DNA from: Armatimonadota bacterium
GTDB lineage: Bacteria > Armatimonadota > JAAZEB01
Direction of reading: 5' to 3'
NCBI GenBank assembly: GCA_012512265.1
Contig: JAAZEM010000058.1
Location: forward strand, 1 to 64,000
Length of the DNA stretch: 64,000 nt
Shown: one piece after another, positions 9,402 through 17,703 of the stretch
Layout of the letters: every line of letters begins with the position of its first letter
Position numbering within the stretch: position 1 is the first letter of the stretch
Made by a program: the position numbers and the translations under genes
Notes under the pieces: model-generated
Told to the model about the DNA's origin: nothing
Seen by the model: only the letters and a program-made list of their open reading frames with translations
Database searches by the model: none

Positions 9402-10267
9402 GCGAGTTCCTCGGAGTCTTGTCCGGCGCGGCCGGACCGTCGGGCGAGCAGGCTCTTGGCCGCCAGGGTGACCAGCGCGAGAAGCGTGAGCAGCGACGCC
9501 ACGGCGAAGGCCGCGGCGAAGTTGTACTCGTTGTAGAGAATCTCCACGTGCAGCGTCATGGTGTTGGTGAGCCCGCGGATATGCCCCGAGACGACCGATA
9601 CGGCGCCGAACTCGCCCATGGCGCGCGCGCAGCAGAGAATCGTGCCGTAGAGCAGGCCCCAGCGGATGTTGGGGAGGGTCACGCGCCAGAACATCTGCCA
9701 CCCGCTGGCCCCCAACACCAGCGCGGCCTCCTCCTCTTCGCTCCCGCGGGCCTGCATCACCGGGATCAGCTCGCGCGCCACGAAGGGGAAGGTGACGAAG
9801 GCGGTCGCCAGTACGATCCCCGGCGTCGCGAAGATGATCTTCAGGTGATGCGCTTCCAGCCAGGCCCCGAGCAGACCGTTCGTCCCAAAGAGGAGCACGA
9901 ACACCATGCCCGCGATCACCGGCGAAACGGCGAGCGGCAGGTCAATCAGGCTGACGAGCACGCTCTTCCCCCGAAACTCGAAGTTGGCAATCGCCCAAGA
10001 GGCCGCGATCCCGAAGATCAGGTTCAGCGGAACGGCGATGACCGTGGCGAGCAGTGTGAGCCGGATAGCGGCCAGCGCGTCCGGGTCGCTGAGGGCCCAC
10101 CAGTACTCGGCCAGGCCGTTCGAGAACGCTTCTTTGAAGATGGCGGCCAGGGGCACGAAGAGAAAGAGCACCAGGAAGAGCAGGGCCGTGGCGATCAGCA
10201 GGCGGCGGATCCACGGGGGATCTTCCGTCACGCCGTCGGGAAGTGTCTTGGTCTTGGTTGCGTTCAT
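9398..10267 (-). CDS. cysW: Sulfate ABC importer permease CysW
   Basis: This 289-aa integral membrane permease has six predicted transmembrane segments, the first at '[20 protein letters not shown]'. The cytoplasmic EAA-type loop '[22 protein letters not shown]' contacts the ATPase, and '[17 protein letters not shown]' follows, as is typical of CysW. It forms a heterodimeric channel with CysT. It starts 16 bp after the cysT stop and overlaps cysA by four bases. Confidence 0.94.
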   Translation of the reverse strand: MNATKTKTLPDGVTEDPPWIRRLLIATALLFLVLFLFVPLAAIFKEAFSNGLAEYWWALSDPDALAAIRLTLLATVIAVPLNLIFGIAASWAIANFEFRGKSVLVSLIDLPLAVSPVIAGMVFVLLFGTNGLLGAWLEAHHLKIIFATPGIVLATAFVTFPFVARELIPVMQARGSEEEEAALVLGASGWQMFWRVTLPNIRWGLLYGTILCCARAMGEFGAVSVVSGHIRGLTNTMTLHVEILYNEYNFAAAFAVASLLTLLALVTLAAKSLLARRSGRAGQDSEELA

Positions 10268-10283
10268 GCGTCCCCTCCCGAGA

Positions 10284-11117
10284 TCACTGGCCGGCGAGGC
10301 GTTGCTGCCGCGCCTGTAGCAGGTTGATCGCCAGCAACAGCGCGAAAGAGAGCCCCAGGAGCACCACGGCGATGGCGGTGGCGCCCTCGGTATCGAACTG
10401 CTCCAGCTTGGTCATGATGAGGAGCGGCGCCACCTCGGTGCGCATCGGCATGTTGCCCGAGATGAAGACGACCGAGCCATATTCTCCCAAAGCGCGAGCG
10501 AACGCCAGCGCAAACCCGGTGAGCACCGCCGGGAGCACCGGCGGGAGAATCACCCGGCGGAACGTCTGCCAGCGACTGGCGCCCAGGCTCGCCGCCGTCT
10601 CCTCTTCGGCCTTATCCAACCCCTCCAGGACCGGCTGCACCGTGCGCACCGCGAACGGCAGCCCAATGAACGTCAGGGCGATGAGTATCCCCAGCGGGTT
10701 GAACACCGCCTGCACGCCCAGATGGGCGAGAGGTCGGCCCAGCCATCCTTCCGGGCCGTAGATGGCGGTGAGCGCGATTCCCGCGACGGCGGTTGGGAGC
10801 GCGAAGGGAAGGTCGACCAGGGCATCCACGATATCCCGGCCAGGGAAGCGGTAGCGCACCAGCACCCAGGCGACCAGGAACCCGAAGAAGGCGTTGATCA
10901 GCGCCGCGCCGAGCGAGGCGAGCAGGCTGAGCCGGTATGAGGCGATCACCCGGGGCGCGGTGACCGCTTCCCAGAATGCCTGCCAGCCCATCGTGGAGCT
11001 CCGCAGGAAGATTGTGGAGAGCGGGAGCAGCACGAGCAGGCACAGGTAGAAAAGGCTGAGGCCCAAGGCGGGTCCGAACCCCGGGAGAACGCCTCGGCGA
11101 AGGCGCCGGCTGGGCAA
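10284..11117 (-). CDS. cysT: Sulfate ABC importer permease CysT (CysU)
   Basis: A 277-aa permease with six transmembrane segments, the EAA loop 'EEETAASLGASRWQTFRRVILP', and 'ARALGEYGSVVFISGNMPM', the CysT counterpart of the CysW motif. I place the start at the TTG at 11117: AGGAGG stands six bases upstream and the protein then opens 'PSRRLRRG' directly before the first membrane helix. Earlier in-frame starts would run through repeat R2. The R2 element ends a few bases upstream of this ribosome site, separating the gene from sbp. Confidence 0.92.
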   Translation of the reverse strand: MPSRRLRRGVLPGFGPALGLSLFYLCLLVLLPLSTIFLRSSTMGWQAFWEAVTAPRVIASYRLSLLASLGAALINAFFGFLVAWVLVRYRFPGRDIVDALVDLPFALPTAVAGIALTAIYGPEGWLGRPLAHLGVQAVFNPLGILIALTFIGLPFAVRTVQPVLEGLDKAEEETAASLGASRWQTFRRVILPPVLPAVLTGFALAFARALGEYGSVVFISGNMPMRTEVAPLLIMTKLEQFDTEGATAIAVVLLGLSFALLLAINLLQARQQRLAGQ

Positions 11118-11134
11118 CGCGAACCTCCTTTCGT

Positions 11135-11309
11135 TTAGCCCGAAGTATTCACCAGAATACTTCAAAAAGAGAAGTCTCTTGTCTGGTGACACACCGTTGC
11201 CGCTACAAGCGCCCGGAGGCAGGGTGTTTTCGGGGGCAATGCCCACGAACCCGTGCCACGCCTGGCAGTAAGACTTCTTTTCATTATTCTGATGAATAAT
11301 GCGGGTTAG
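11135..11309. repeat. Dispersed repeat R2, copy 1, between sbp and cysT
   Basis: A 175-bp element whose ends are imperfect inverted repeats (TTAGCCCGAAGTATTC at left; complement of the right end CTAACCCGCATTATTC). Each end continues into a perfect hairpin: GAAGTATTC-ACCA-GAATACTTC (11142-11163) and CATTATTC-TGAT-GAATAATG (11282-11301). A related, partly duplicated copy is at 41538. It carries no gene and interrupts the sulfate operon between the binding-protein gene and the permease genes. Terminal hairpins recall IS200/IS605 ends, inverted termini recall MITEs; the class is unresolved. Confidence 0.75.
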
Positions 11310-11371
11310 TGGCGTCCGGGGCTGCACCGCGGGTGGCGGCGCCGACCCATGGCCGCAAAAGCCCCGTGGCA

Positions 11372-12388
11372 TCACCGTCCGGGCACGTAAATCTGATCGA
11401 AGATCCCGCCATCCGCGAAGTGCTTCGCGTGCGCTTTAGTCCACCCGCCGGCGATCTGGTCGATGGTGTAGAGCCGGGTGCGCGCGAACTGGCTCGAGTA
11501 CTTCTTCGCCACCGCGGCCAGGCGCGGACGGTAGTAGTGGCGCGCCGCGATCTCCTGGCCCTCGGGGCTGTAGAGATAGCGCAGATATGCCTCGGCAACG
11601 CGGCGCGTGCCCCGGCGGTCGACCACGCGGTCGACCACGGCCACCGGCGGCTCGGCCAGGATACTCGTGGGCGGGGTGACCAGGGTGAACTGGCCTTTGC
11701 CGAGCTTGCTCATCACCATCAGGGCCTCGTTCTCCCAGGCCAGGAGCACGTCGCCGATGCCGCGCTCGACAAACGTGGTGGTCGAGCCGCGCGCGCCCGT
11801 GTCGAGCACCGGCACGTTCTTGAAGAGCCGGGTGACGAACTCTCGCGCCTTCGCCTCGTTCCCGCCCGATTGCCGCATCGCGAACCCCCAGGCGGCCAGG
11901 TAGTTCCAGCGCGCGCCGCCAGAGGTCTTCGGATTCGGCGTGATCACTTTGACATCAGGGCGGATCAGATCGCTCCAATCGCGAATCCGCTTCGGATTGC
12001 CGCGGCGGACTAAGAAGACGATCGTCGACGTGTAGGGCGCGCTTCGGTGGGGGAGGCGGTTCTGCCATCCCTGGCGAATCAGGCCAGCCTTCTGGAGCGC
12101 ATCCACGTCATACGCCAGGGCCAGGGTGACGACGTCGGCCTCCAGACCATCGATCACGGCGCGGGCTTGCTTGCCGGAGCCGCCGTGCGACTGGCGTATC
12201 GACACGCGTTGCCCCGACTTCTGCTTCCAATAGCGCGTGAAAGCCCGGTTGAACTCGCGGTATAACTCGCGGGTTGGATCGTAGGAGGTATTCAGGAGCG
12301 TCACATCGGCGCGCGCGCCCGGGGCAGATAGCATCCCCAGGACCGCGGCCAAGAGCAGGCCGAGGGTGCTTGTCAGTCGGTATCGCAT
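11372..12388 (-). CDS. sbp: Sulfate-binding periplasmic protein
   Basis: This 338-aa solute-binding protein delivers sulfate to the CysTWA importer. The first 27 residues are a Sec signal peptide (basic MRYR, hydrophobic [12 protein letters not shown], cleavage near APGARA). The mature part opens '[20 protein letters not shown]', the family hallmark. It also contains '[13 protein letters not shown]', '[13 protein letters not shown]', '[17 protein letters not shown]' and 'LLAWENEA', the sulfate-site segments. It is the first gene of the cys cluster. The 250 bp to cysT contain repeat R2, so whether the four genes form one transcript is unclear. Confidence 0.95.
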   Translation of the reverse strand: MRYRLTSTLGLLLAAVLGMLSAPGARADVTLLNTSYDPTRELYREFNRAFTRYWKQKSGQRVSIRQSHGGSGKQARAVIDGLEADVVTLALAYDVDALQKAGLIRQGWQNRLPHRSAPYTSTIVFLVRRGNPKRIRDWSDLIRPDVKVITPNPKTSGGARWNYLAAWGFAMRQSGGNEAKAREFVTRLFKNVPVLDTGARGSTTTFVERGIGDVLLAWENEALMVMSKLGKGQFTLVTPPTSILAEPPVAVVDRVVDRRGTRRVAEAYLRYLYSPEGQEIAARHYYRPRLAAVAKKYSSQFARTRLYTIDQIAGGWTKAHAKHFADGGIFDQIYVPGR

Positions 12389-12911
12389 CTCTCTCCTCGT
12401 GCGTCCAAGGCGTTCGACCGCGTTTCGGTGAAGCCCGCAGCCTGGCCTATTGTATCACCCATCATCCCGGTTCCGCCTTCCTCTTCAGGCCAGACATTAG
12501 CAGAATCGGGCCACATCTGGCCTCACCGGGGCCCGGTTGTTTTGCTTGACACCCTTCTTCGTTTCGTGTAGAATCGACCTGTAGGCAGGAGAACCGGCGG
12601 GAGTATGCCTTCCGGTGAAAGCGGGTGGCGCCGGTCGCCTCCGTCATTCCTCCAGACTGGTACGGTTTGCCCGACACCCCTGGCCAATCTCGTGGTGTCA
12701 TGCCTCTCCGTGCCGGCGATGATCCCGTGCTGCTCCGAGTTCTGGTGGGGCCGGGCTGCGGGCTGGGTGTGCCAAGACACTCGGATGAGGAGCAGCTCCC
12801 TCCGAATGGCGCCTGGGTTCCTCTTATCAACGGGCACTTGTGACCTTTGGCGGAGGTGACGCGGGCAGAGGGCGTTGTTCGGATAGATGCCGAGATAAGG
12901 AGACAGGTACG
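12389..12911. other. Intergenic region: argD promoter and long leader
   Basis: The 523-bp gap separates the divergent sbp and argD genes. It holds the strong promoter at 12546-12574 and then about 330 nt of sequence before the argD start. The leader contains inverted segments such as ACCGG (12594) with CCGGT (12618) and a possible 84-codon reading frame from 12605 that ends in tandem arginines at 12859. I find no recognised riboswitch. For sbp only a TACAAT hexamer (complement of 12449-12454) without a good -35 is seen. Confidence 0.5.
12546..12574 (+). promoter_or_regulatory. Sigma-70-type promoter of the arginine cluster
   Basis: TTGACA (12546-12551), a 17-bp spacer and TAGAAT (12569-12574) form a near-consensus housekeeping promoter directed towards argD. 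The predicted start of transcription is near 12581, leaving an untranslated leader of about 330 nt. Confidence 0.8.
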
Positions 12912-14099
12912 TTGTCCACGTTGCAGGAGATCCAGGAGCTTGATAGCGCCCACGTCATGCATTGCTTTGCCCGGCTGCCCGTCTGCTTCGTCCGTGGCGA
13001 GGGGGCCCGGCTGTGGGATACGGAGGGCAAGGAGTATCTGGATTTCCTGGCGGGGATCGCGGTCTGCGCCCTGGGCCACTGCCACCCGCGGGTGACGGAG
13101 GCAATCCGCGAGCAGGCCGGCCGGCTAGTCCACACCTCCAACCTCTACTACAACGCCGAGCAGGCGCGCCTTGCGCAGCTCCTGGGCGAGCTTTCCGGCG
13201 GATATAAAGCGTTCTTCGGAAACTCGGGCGCTGAGGCGAACGAGGGCGCGATCAAGCTGGCGCGCAAATGGGGCAAGCTGAACCGCGGCCCGGAGTGCGT
13301 CACGATCTTCACCGCGCTCAACTCGTTCCACGGGCGCACGCTCCTCACCGTCTCCGCAACCGGCCAGGAGAAGGTCAAGAAGAATTTCGATCCGCTGATG
13401 CCCGGTTTCGTGCACGTGCCCCTGAACGACCTGGCGGCGCTGGAGGCCGCGGTGGATGAAAACACCCTGGCGGTGATGCTGGAGCTCGTGCAGGGCGAGA
13501 GCGGGATCCACCCGTGCGATCCGGAGTATGTGAAGGCGGTCCGCCGCCTGTGCGACGAGCGGAAGATGCTCCTCATCCTGGATGAGGTGCAATGTGGCCT
13601 GGGCCGGACGGGCGCATTTTTCGCGTGGCAGCGCTACGGCGTCACGCCGGATATCTTCACGCTGGCAAAGCCGATTGCCAACGGCGTTCCGATGGGCGTG
13701 GTGATGGCGCGCCCGGGCGTGGCCGAGGCGTTCCAGCCGGGCGACCACGGCAGCACCTTCGGGGGCACGCACCTGGCGTGCGCCGCAGCGACGGCGGTGC
13801 TCGAGACGATGCGCGACGAGCGCCTGCCGGAGCGCGCGGAGGAGATGGGGCGCTATTTCATGGGCCGGCTGAACGCCTTGCGCGAGAAGCACGCGAAGAT
13901 CAAGGAAGTGCGCGGCCTCGGCCTGATGGTGGGCATGGAGCTCCAGGTGCCGGAGGCAAAAGCGGTGATGCTCCGCTGCCTCGAGAACGGCCTGGTGATC
14001 AATGCGACAGGCGATACCGTCTTGCGCTTCCTGCCGCCGCTAATTGTGACGCGAGACGAGATCGACCGGGCGGTCGAGATCCTCGACGACTCGTTATGA
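12912..14099 (+). CDS. argD: Acetylornithine aminotransferase
   Basis: A 395-aa class III PLP-dependent aminotransferase that converts N-acetylglutamate semialdehyde to N-acetylornithine, step four of arginine synthesis. Visible features are 'DTEGKEYLDFLAGIAVCALG' at the N-terminus, 'FFGNSGAEANEGAIKLAR', 'NSFHGRT', 'LILDEVQCGLGRTG' and the PLP-lysine segment 'FTLAKPIANGVPMG'. I choose the TTG at 12912 because AAGGAG lies nine bases upstream and the encoded start 'STLQEIQELDSAHVMHCFAR' is typical of the family. It heads argD - Clp_N protein - argF - argG - argH. Confidence 0.95.
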   Translation: MSTLQEIQELDSAHVMHCFARLPVCFVRGEGARLWDTEGKEYLDFLAGIAVCALGHCHPRVTEAIREQAGRLVHTSNLYYNAEQARLAQLLGELSGGYKAFFGNSGAEANEGAIKLARKWGKLNRGPECVTIFTALNSFHGRTLLTVSATGQEKVKKNFDPLMPGFVHVPLNDLAALEAAVDENTLAVMLELVQGESGIHPCDPEYVKAVRRLCDERKMLLILDEVQCGLGRTGAFFAWQRYGVTPDIFTLAKPIANGVPMGVVMARPGVAEAFQPGDHGSTFGGTHLACAAATAVLETMRDERLPERAEEMGRYFMGRLNALREKHAKIKEVRGLGLMVGMELQVPEAKAVMLRCLENGLVINATGDTVLRFLPPLIVTRDEIDRAVEILDDSL

Positions 14100-14140
14100 C
14101 CGTTTGATGGCTCGCCTTGCTGATGAGAGAGAGGGTTGCC

Positions 14141-15139
14141 ATGTGGGAGCAGTTCACCGATCGCACCAGCCGGGCGCTCTTCTTCGCGTATGCGGAGGCA
14201 GCGCGCTTGGGCGCCGAGCGAGTGGGCGCGGAGCACCTTCTCCTCGGCCTGGCGAGGGATCGCGATAGCGTCGCCACGCGCGTACTGGGCCGGCTGGGCC
14301 TCCCTGGCGCCCGGGTGCGCCAGGAGATGGTCAAGCGGCTCGCGGCGCCCCAGGATGCGCCAGGCGGCGAGATCGCGCTCGATCCGGGCGTAAACGAGGT
14401 TTTCAACCTGGCGCTGGAGGAGGCGCGGGCTCTTGGCTACGACGCGATCGGCCCGGAGCACCTGCTCCTCGGGATCCTCCGCCACGGGCAGAGCGAAGCC
14501 GCGCGGCTCTTCGCCGATTGGGGGATCGACCTGGAGAACGCCCGGCGCGAGGTCGTCTACTTCGCCAGCGGCGGGCACGATAACCCGCTGGAGATCCCCG
14601 GGTGGCAGCGGTTCCGGGCGCGCGCCCGCCGGGTGATCTCGCTCGCGCAGGACGAGGCGCTTGCCTTTGGCCAGGAGAAGGTGGCCCCGGAGCACCTGCT
14701 CCTCGGGCTGATCCGCGAGGAGGACTGCTTCGCGGCCCGGCTGCTTACGCGGTTGGGCGCAGATCTGGACCGGATCCGCGAGGATGTCGAGGCCCGGCTT
14801 GGCCAGCGGGGACATGGCTCGGCGAAGAATGTGGAGCTGGAGGAATCAGCGCGCCGCGTTCTGAGCGCGGCCGTTGAGGAAGCCTGGAGCGATTTCGAGA
14901 GTGACGTCGGCACGGAGCACCTCCTCCTCGGGCTCATCCGGGAGGGCGAGGGGATCGTCGCCGACACGCTCGGCGCCGCGGGGGTGAGCCTGGAGAGGGC
15001 TCGCCAGGAGACGGTGGCTGCTTTGAGCGGGTTTGCCTCGCTGCGCACCGTGGTCCGCCAGCGAGTGGCCGAATCGCTGGGGCGGCAGCGCGGGCCCAAG
15101 AAGGCCCAGGCGAGTGAGGAGCAACCTGGCACGACGTGA
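14141..15139 (+). CDS. Clp_N-repeat protein without ATPase domains
   Basis: A 332-aa protein built from four Clp repeats, that is two Clp_N domains, each repeat marked by EHLLLG: 'GAEHLLLGLARD', 'GPEHLLLGILRH', 'APEHLLLGLIRE' and 'GTEHLLLGLIRE'. In ClpA/ClpC/ClpB this domain binds adaptors or substrates and is followed by AAA+ modules; here none follow and the protein ends in a short basic tail. It may therefore be an adaptor or a decoy for a Clp chaperone; this is inference. I start at ATG 14141, preceded by GAGAGG, rather than the TTG at 14117. It sits 41 bp after argD. Confidence 0.88.
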   Translation: MWEQFTDRTSRALFFAYAEAARLGAERVGAEHLLLGLARDRDSVATRVLGRLGLPGARVRQEMVKRLAAPQDAPGGEIALDPGVNEVFNLALEEARALGYDAIGPEHLLLGILRHGQSEAARLFADWGIDLENARREVVYFASGGHDNPLEIPGWQRFRARARRVISLAQDEALAFGQEKVAPEHLLLGLIREEDCFAARLLTRLGADLDRIREDVEARLGQRGHGSAKNVELEESARRVLSAAVEEAWSDFESDVGTEHLLLGLIREGEGIVADTLGAAGVSLERARQETVAALSGFASLRTVVRQRVAESLGRQRGPKKAQASEEQPGTT

Positions 15140-15298
15140 CCGGCCTGGGCGTGGGTCGCTGCTGGGTGGCATGGGCGTCTGCCCTGTCGGCGTGCCAGGC
15201 CTGGGGACGGCTCTCGTCGCCATGGGAAGGGAAGGAAGGCGCCACTCTGGGAGTGGCCGGCACCGGCGATGGAGTCGCCATCGAGGAGGAGTAGGCAA

Positions 15299-16327
15299 GT
15301 GTCTCTTGAGCGCGCGCTGAAGGAACTGGAAAGTGCTATCGCTGGCCTGCACGCGGCATTGGCCGAGTCGGGTGAGGGGAAGTTTCACGTGTCGGATGCC
15401 CTCCGGGGCCGGTGCCTGACGTCGATTGCCGACCTGTCGCTCGCCGATCTGGGGCTGATCCTGAACACGGCGACCGCCTTGAAGGAGCTGCTCAAGCGGA
15501 CGCCGTCAGTGATGCCCCCGCTCCTGCGGGGCAAGACGCTCGCGATGGTCTTTGAGAAGCCCTCTCTGCGCACGCGCGTGAGCTTCGAGACAGGGATGAC
15601 GCAGCTCGGGGGCCACGCGATCAACCTGCAGCCGGCGGAGATCCAGCTGGGCAAGCGTGAGAGCATCGGCGATGCCGCCACCACCCTCGGCCGCATCTGC
15701 GATGGGATCATGGCGCGCACCTTCGCCCACGAGACGGTGCTGCAGCTCGCCGCGCACGCCGGCGTGCCCGTGATCAATGGGCTGAGTGACCGCGAGCATC
15801 CCTGCCAGGCGCTGGCCGATTTCATGACGATCCGGGAGAAGCTGGGCGAGCCGAGGGGCCTTGCGATCACCTGGGTGGGCGATGGCAACAACGTCTGCCA
15901 CTCCAACTTGCTCCTCGCCGCCAAGTTTGGGGCGCACTTCACCGTGGCTTGCCCCGAAGGCTACGAGCCGGACGCGGAGATCCTGGAGACCGCGCAGACG
16001 ATTGCCCGGGAGAGCGGCTCGCGCATCGCCGTGACGCACGACCCACGCGCGGCTGTGAAAGACGCGGATGTGATCTTCACGGATGTTTGGGCGAGCATGG
16101 GCCAGGAAGCAGAGCAGGCAGAGCGCGCCCGCGCCTTCGAGGGGTTCCAGGTGAATCAGGCCCTTGTGGAGCTCGCCAAGCCAGAGAGCATCGTCCTCCA
16201 CTGCCTGCCGGCGCACCGCGGCGAGGAGATCACCGACGAGGTGATCGATGGCCCGCACTCCGTCGTCTTCGATGAGGCGGAGAACCGCCTCCATGCGCAG
16301 AAAGCGGTGCTCGTGCTACTGATGTGA
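15299..16327 (+). CDS. argF: Ornithine carbamoyltransferase
   Basis: This cytoplasmic enzyme joins carbamoyl phosphate and ornithine to give citrulline. Diagnostic segments are 'FEKPSLRTRVSFE' (carbamoyl-phosphate site), 'HPCQALADFMTI' (HPxQ), 'VWASMGQE' (ornithine SMG loop) and 'HCLPAHRGEEI' (catalytic Cys). From the GTG at 15299, which has a strong GAGGAGGA site, the protein is 342 aa, about 30 longer than usual. A second GTG at 15389 with an upstream GAGGGGA would give 312 aa, the normal family length. The N-terminal extra segment has lower GC at third positions, so the start is uncertain while the product is not. Confidence 0.95.
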   Translation: MSLERALKELESAIAGLHAALAESGEGKFHVSDALRGRCLTSIADLSLADLGLILNTATALKELLKRTPSVMPPLLRGKTLAMVFEKPSLRTRVSFETGMTQLGGHAINLQPAEIQLGKRESIGDAATTLGRICDGIMARTFAHETVLQLAAHAGVPVINGLSDREHPCQALADFMTIREKLGEPRGLAITWVGDGNNVCHSNLLLAAKFGAHFTVACPEGYEPDAEILETAQTIARESGSRIAVTHDPRAAVKDADVIFTDVWASMGQEAEQAERARAFEGFQVNQALVELAKPESIVLHCLPAHRGEEITDEVIDGPHSVVFDEAENRLHAQKAVLVLLM

Positions 16328-16406
16328 AGTCTACCTCGGATAGCCGGAAGGGAAGGCCCGAGCGGCTGTTCGCACTCTGCCGTCCTCTATGGACTGGGGG
16401 GTTCCT

Positions 16407-17600
16407 GTGAAGAAGATCGTGCTTGTCTATAGCGGAGGATTGGATACCTCCGTCTGCATACCGATGGTCCGCGAGGACTATGGCTATGATCACGTGATTA
16501 CCGTAACGGTGGATGTGGGCCAGCCGGCGGAAGATATTCGCCAGGCGGAGGCCAAGGCGCGCGCGCTAGGCACCGAGCACTACACCGTGGATGCCAAGGA
16601 CGAGTTTGTCCGCGATTACATCTTCCCATCGATCCGCGCCAACGGCGACTACATGGGCTATCCGATCAGCACGTCGATCGCGCGGCCGCTGATTGGCCTG
16701 AAGGCGGTGGAGATCGCGAAGCGCCTGAAGGCAGACGCCTTCTGCCACGGCTGCACGGGGAAGGGGAACGACCAGTTCCGCATCGAGTTCCCGATGCGCG
16801 CGTTCTGCCCGGAGATGCCGATTATCGCCCCGATGCGCGAGAAGAACCTCACGCGCTCCGAGGAGATCGAGTACGCGAAGCAGAAGGGCGTGCCCATCAG
16901 CCAGAGCGTGGAGAAGATCTGGTCCATCGATGAGAATATCTGGGGCCGCTCCATTGAGGGCGGGCGCCTGGAAGAGCCCGACTTCGCCCCGCCCGAGGAG
17001 ATCTTCCAGTGGACCAAGGGCCACGATGCCTCCCCGAACACCCCGCGCCGGATCTCCATCACGTTTGAGGACGGCGTGCCCGTCGCCCTGGACGACGAGC
17101 GGATGGGTGGCCTGGCGCTCGTGCAGCGCGTGAATGCCATCGCGGGCGAGTACGGCGTCGGCCGCATCGATATCATGGAAGACCGCATGCTCGGGCTGAA
17201 GGTGCGCGAGAACTACGAGTGCCCGGCGGCCGTGACCCTTCTCACGGCGCACCGCGCCCTCGAAGCCCTGGTGCTCACGCGTCCGGAGCTCGATATGAAG
17301 GCGATCGTCGACCGCAAGTGGAGCGAGCTCGCCTATCAGGGCCTGTGGTTCGACCCGCTGAAGGAAGACCTCGACGCGTTCATCGCCGCCACCCAGCGCC
17401 GCGTCACCGGCACCGTCTTCCTCGAGCTGTTCAAGGGACACGCGAAGGTGATCGGGCGCCGCAGCCCCTGGGCGCTCTATAGCGAGGACCTGGCGTCGTT
17501 CGATAGCAAGAGCTTTGACCAGCGCGAGGCGGTTGGCATGGTCAAGAATCACGGCATGCAGAGCCGGATGTACCTGCAACTCAAGTCGAAGCTTGCCTGA
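16407..17600 (+). CDS. argG: Argininosuccinate synthase
   Basis: A 397-aa N-type ATP-pyrophosphatase that condenses citrulline with aspartate. It has the PP-loop 'VLVYSGGLDTSV' at its very N-terminus, 'PISTSIARPLIG', 'CHGCTGKGNDQFR' and 'IDENIWGRSIEGG', all conserved in ArgG. The GTG at 16407 gives the standard MKKIVLVYSGG opening and has a G-rich site five bases upstream; an ATG at 16389 would add six residues. It is 79 bp downstream of argF and followed by a hairpin before argH. Confidence 0.96.
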   Translation: MKKIVLVYSGGLDTSVCIPMVREDYGYDHVITVTVDVGQPAEDIRQAEAKARALGTEHYTVDAKDEFVRDYIFPSIRANGDYMGYPISTSIARPLIGLKAVEIAKRLKADAFCHGCTGKGNDQFRIEFPMRAFCPEMPIIAPMREKNLTRSEEIEYAKQKGVPISQSVEKIWSIDENIWGRSIEGGRLEEPDFAPPEEIFQWTKGHDASPNTPRRISITFEDGVPVALDDERMGGLALVQRVNAIAGEYGVGRIDIMEDRMLGLKVRENYECPAAVTLLTAHRALEALVLTRPELDMKAIVDRKWSELAYQGLWFDPLKEDLDAFIAATQRRVTGTVFLELFKGHAKVIGRRSPWALYSEDLASFDSKSFDQREAVGMVKNHGMQSRMYLQLKSKLA

Positions 17601-17630
17601 GTGGCGATAAGCGATACGGGGTGCAAAATC

Positions 17631-17660
17631 GACGGCGGGCAGGAGCCTCTGCCCGCCGTC
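17631..17660 (+). terminator. Hairpin between argG and argH
   Basis: GACGGCGGGCAG (17631-17642) and CTGCCCGCCGTC (17649-17660) form a perfect 12-bp stem with a six-base loop. TCTGCTCG follows, without a T-tract. It may be a partial terminator or an mRNA-processing or stability element inside the cluster. Confidence 0.55.
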
Positions 17661-17703
17661 TGCTCGCATCCCGCGTTGCACCTCCCCATCCCCGAAACCG
17701 AAG

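Noticed and set aside
12620-12660. T-box-like stretch (GGGTGGCGCCGG ... CTCCGTC) in the argD leader
   Set aside because: It is only about 45 nt after the predicted transcription start, leaving no room for the T-box stem I, and the invariant GGTACCGCG core is not matched.
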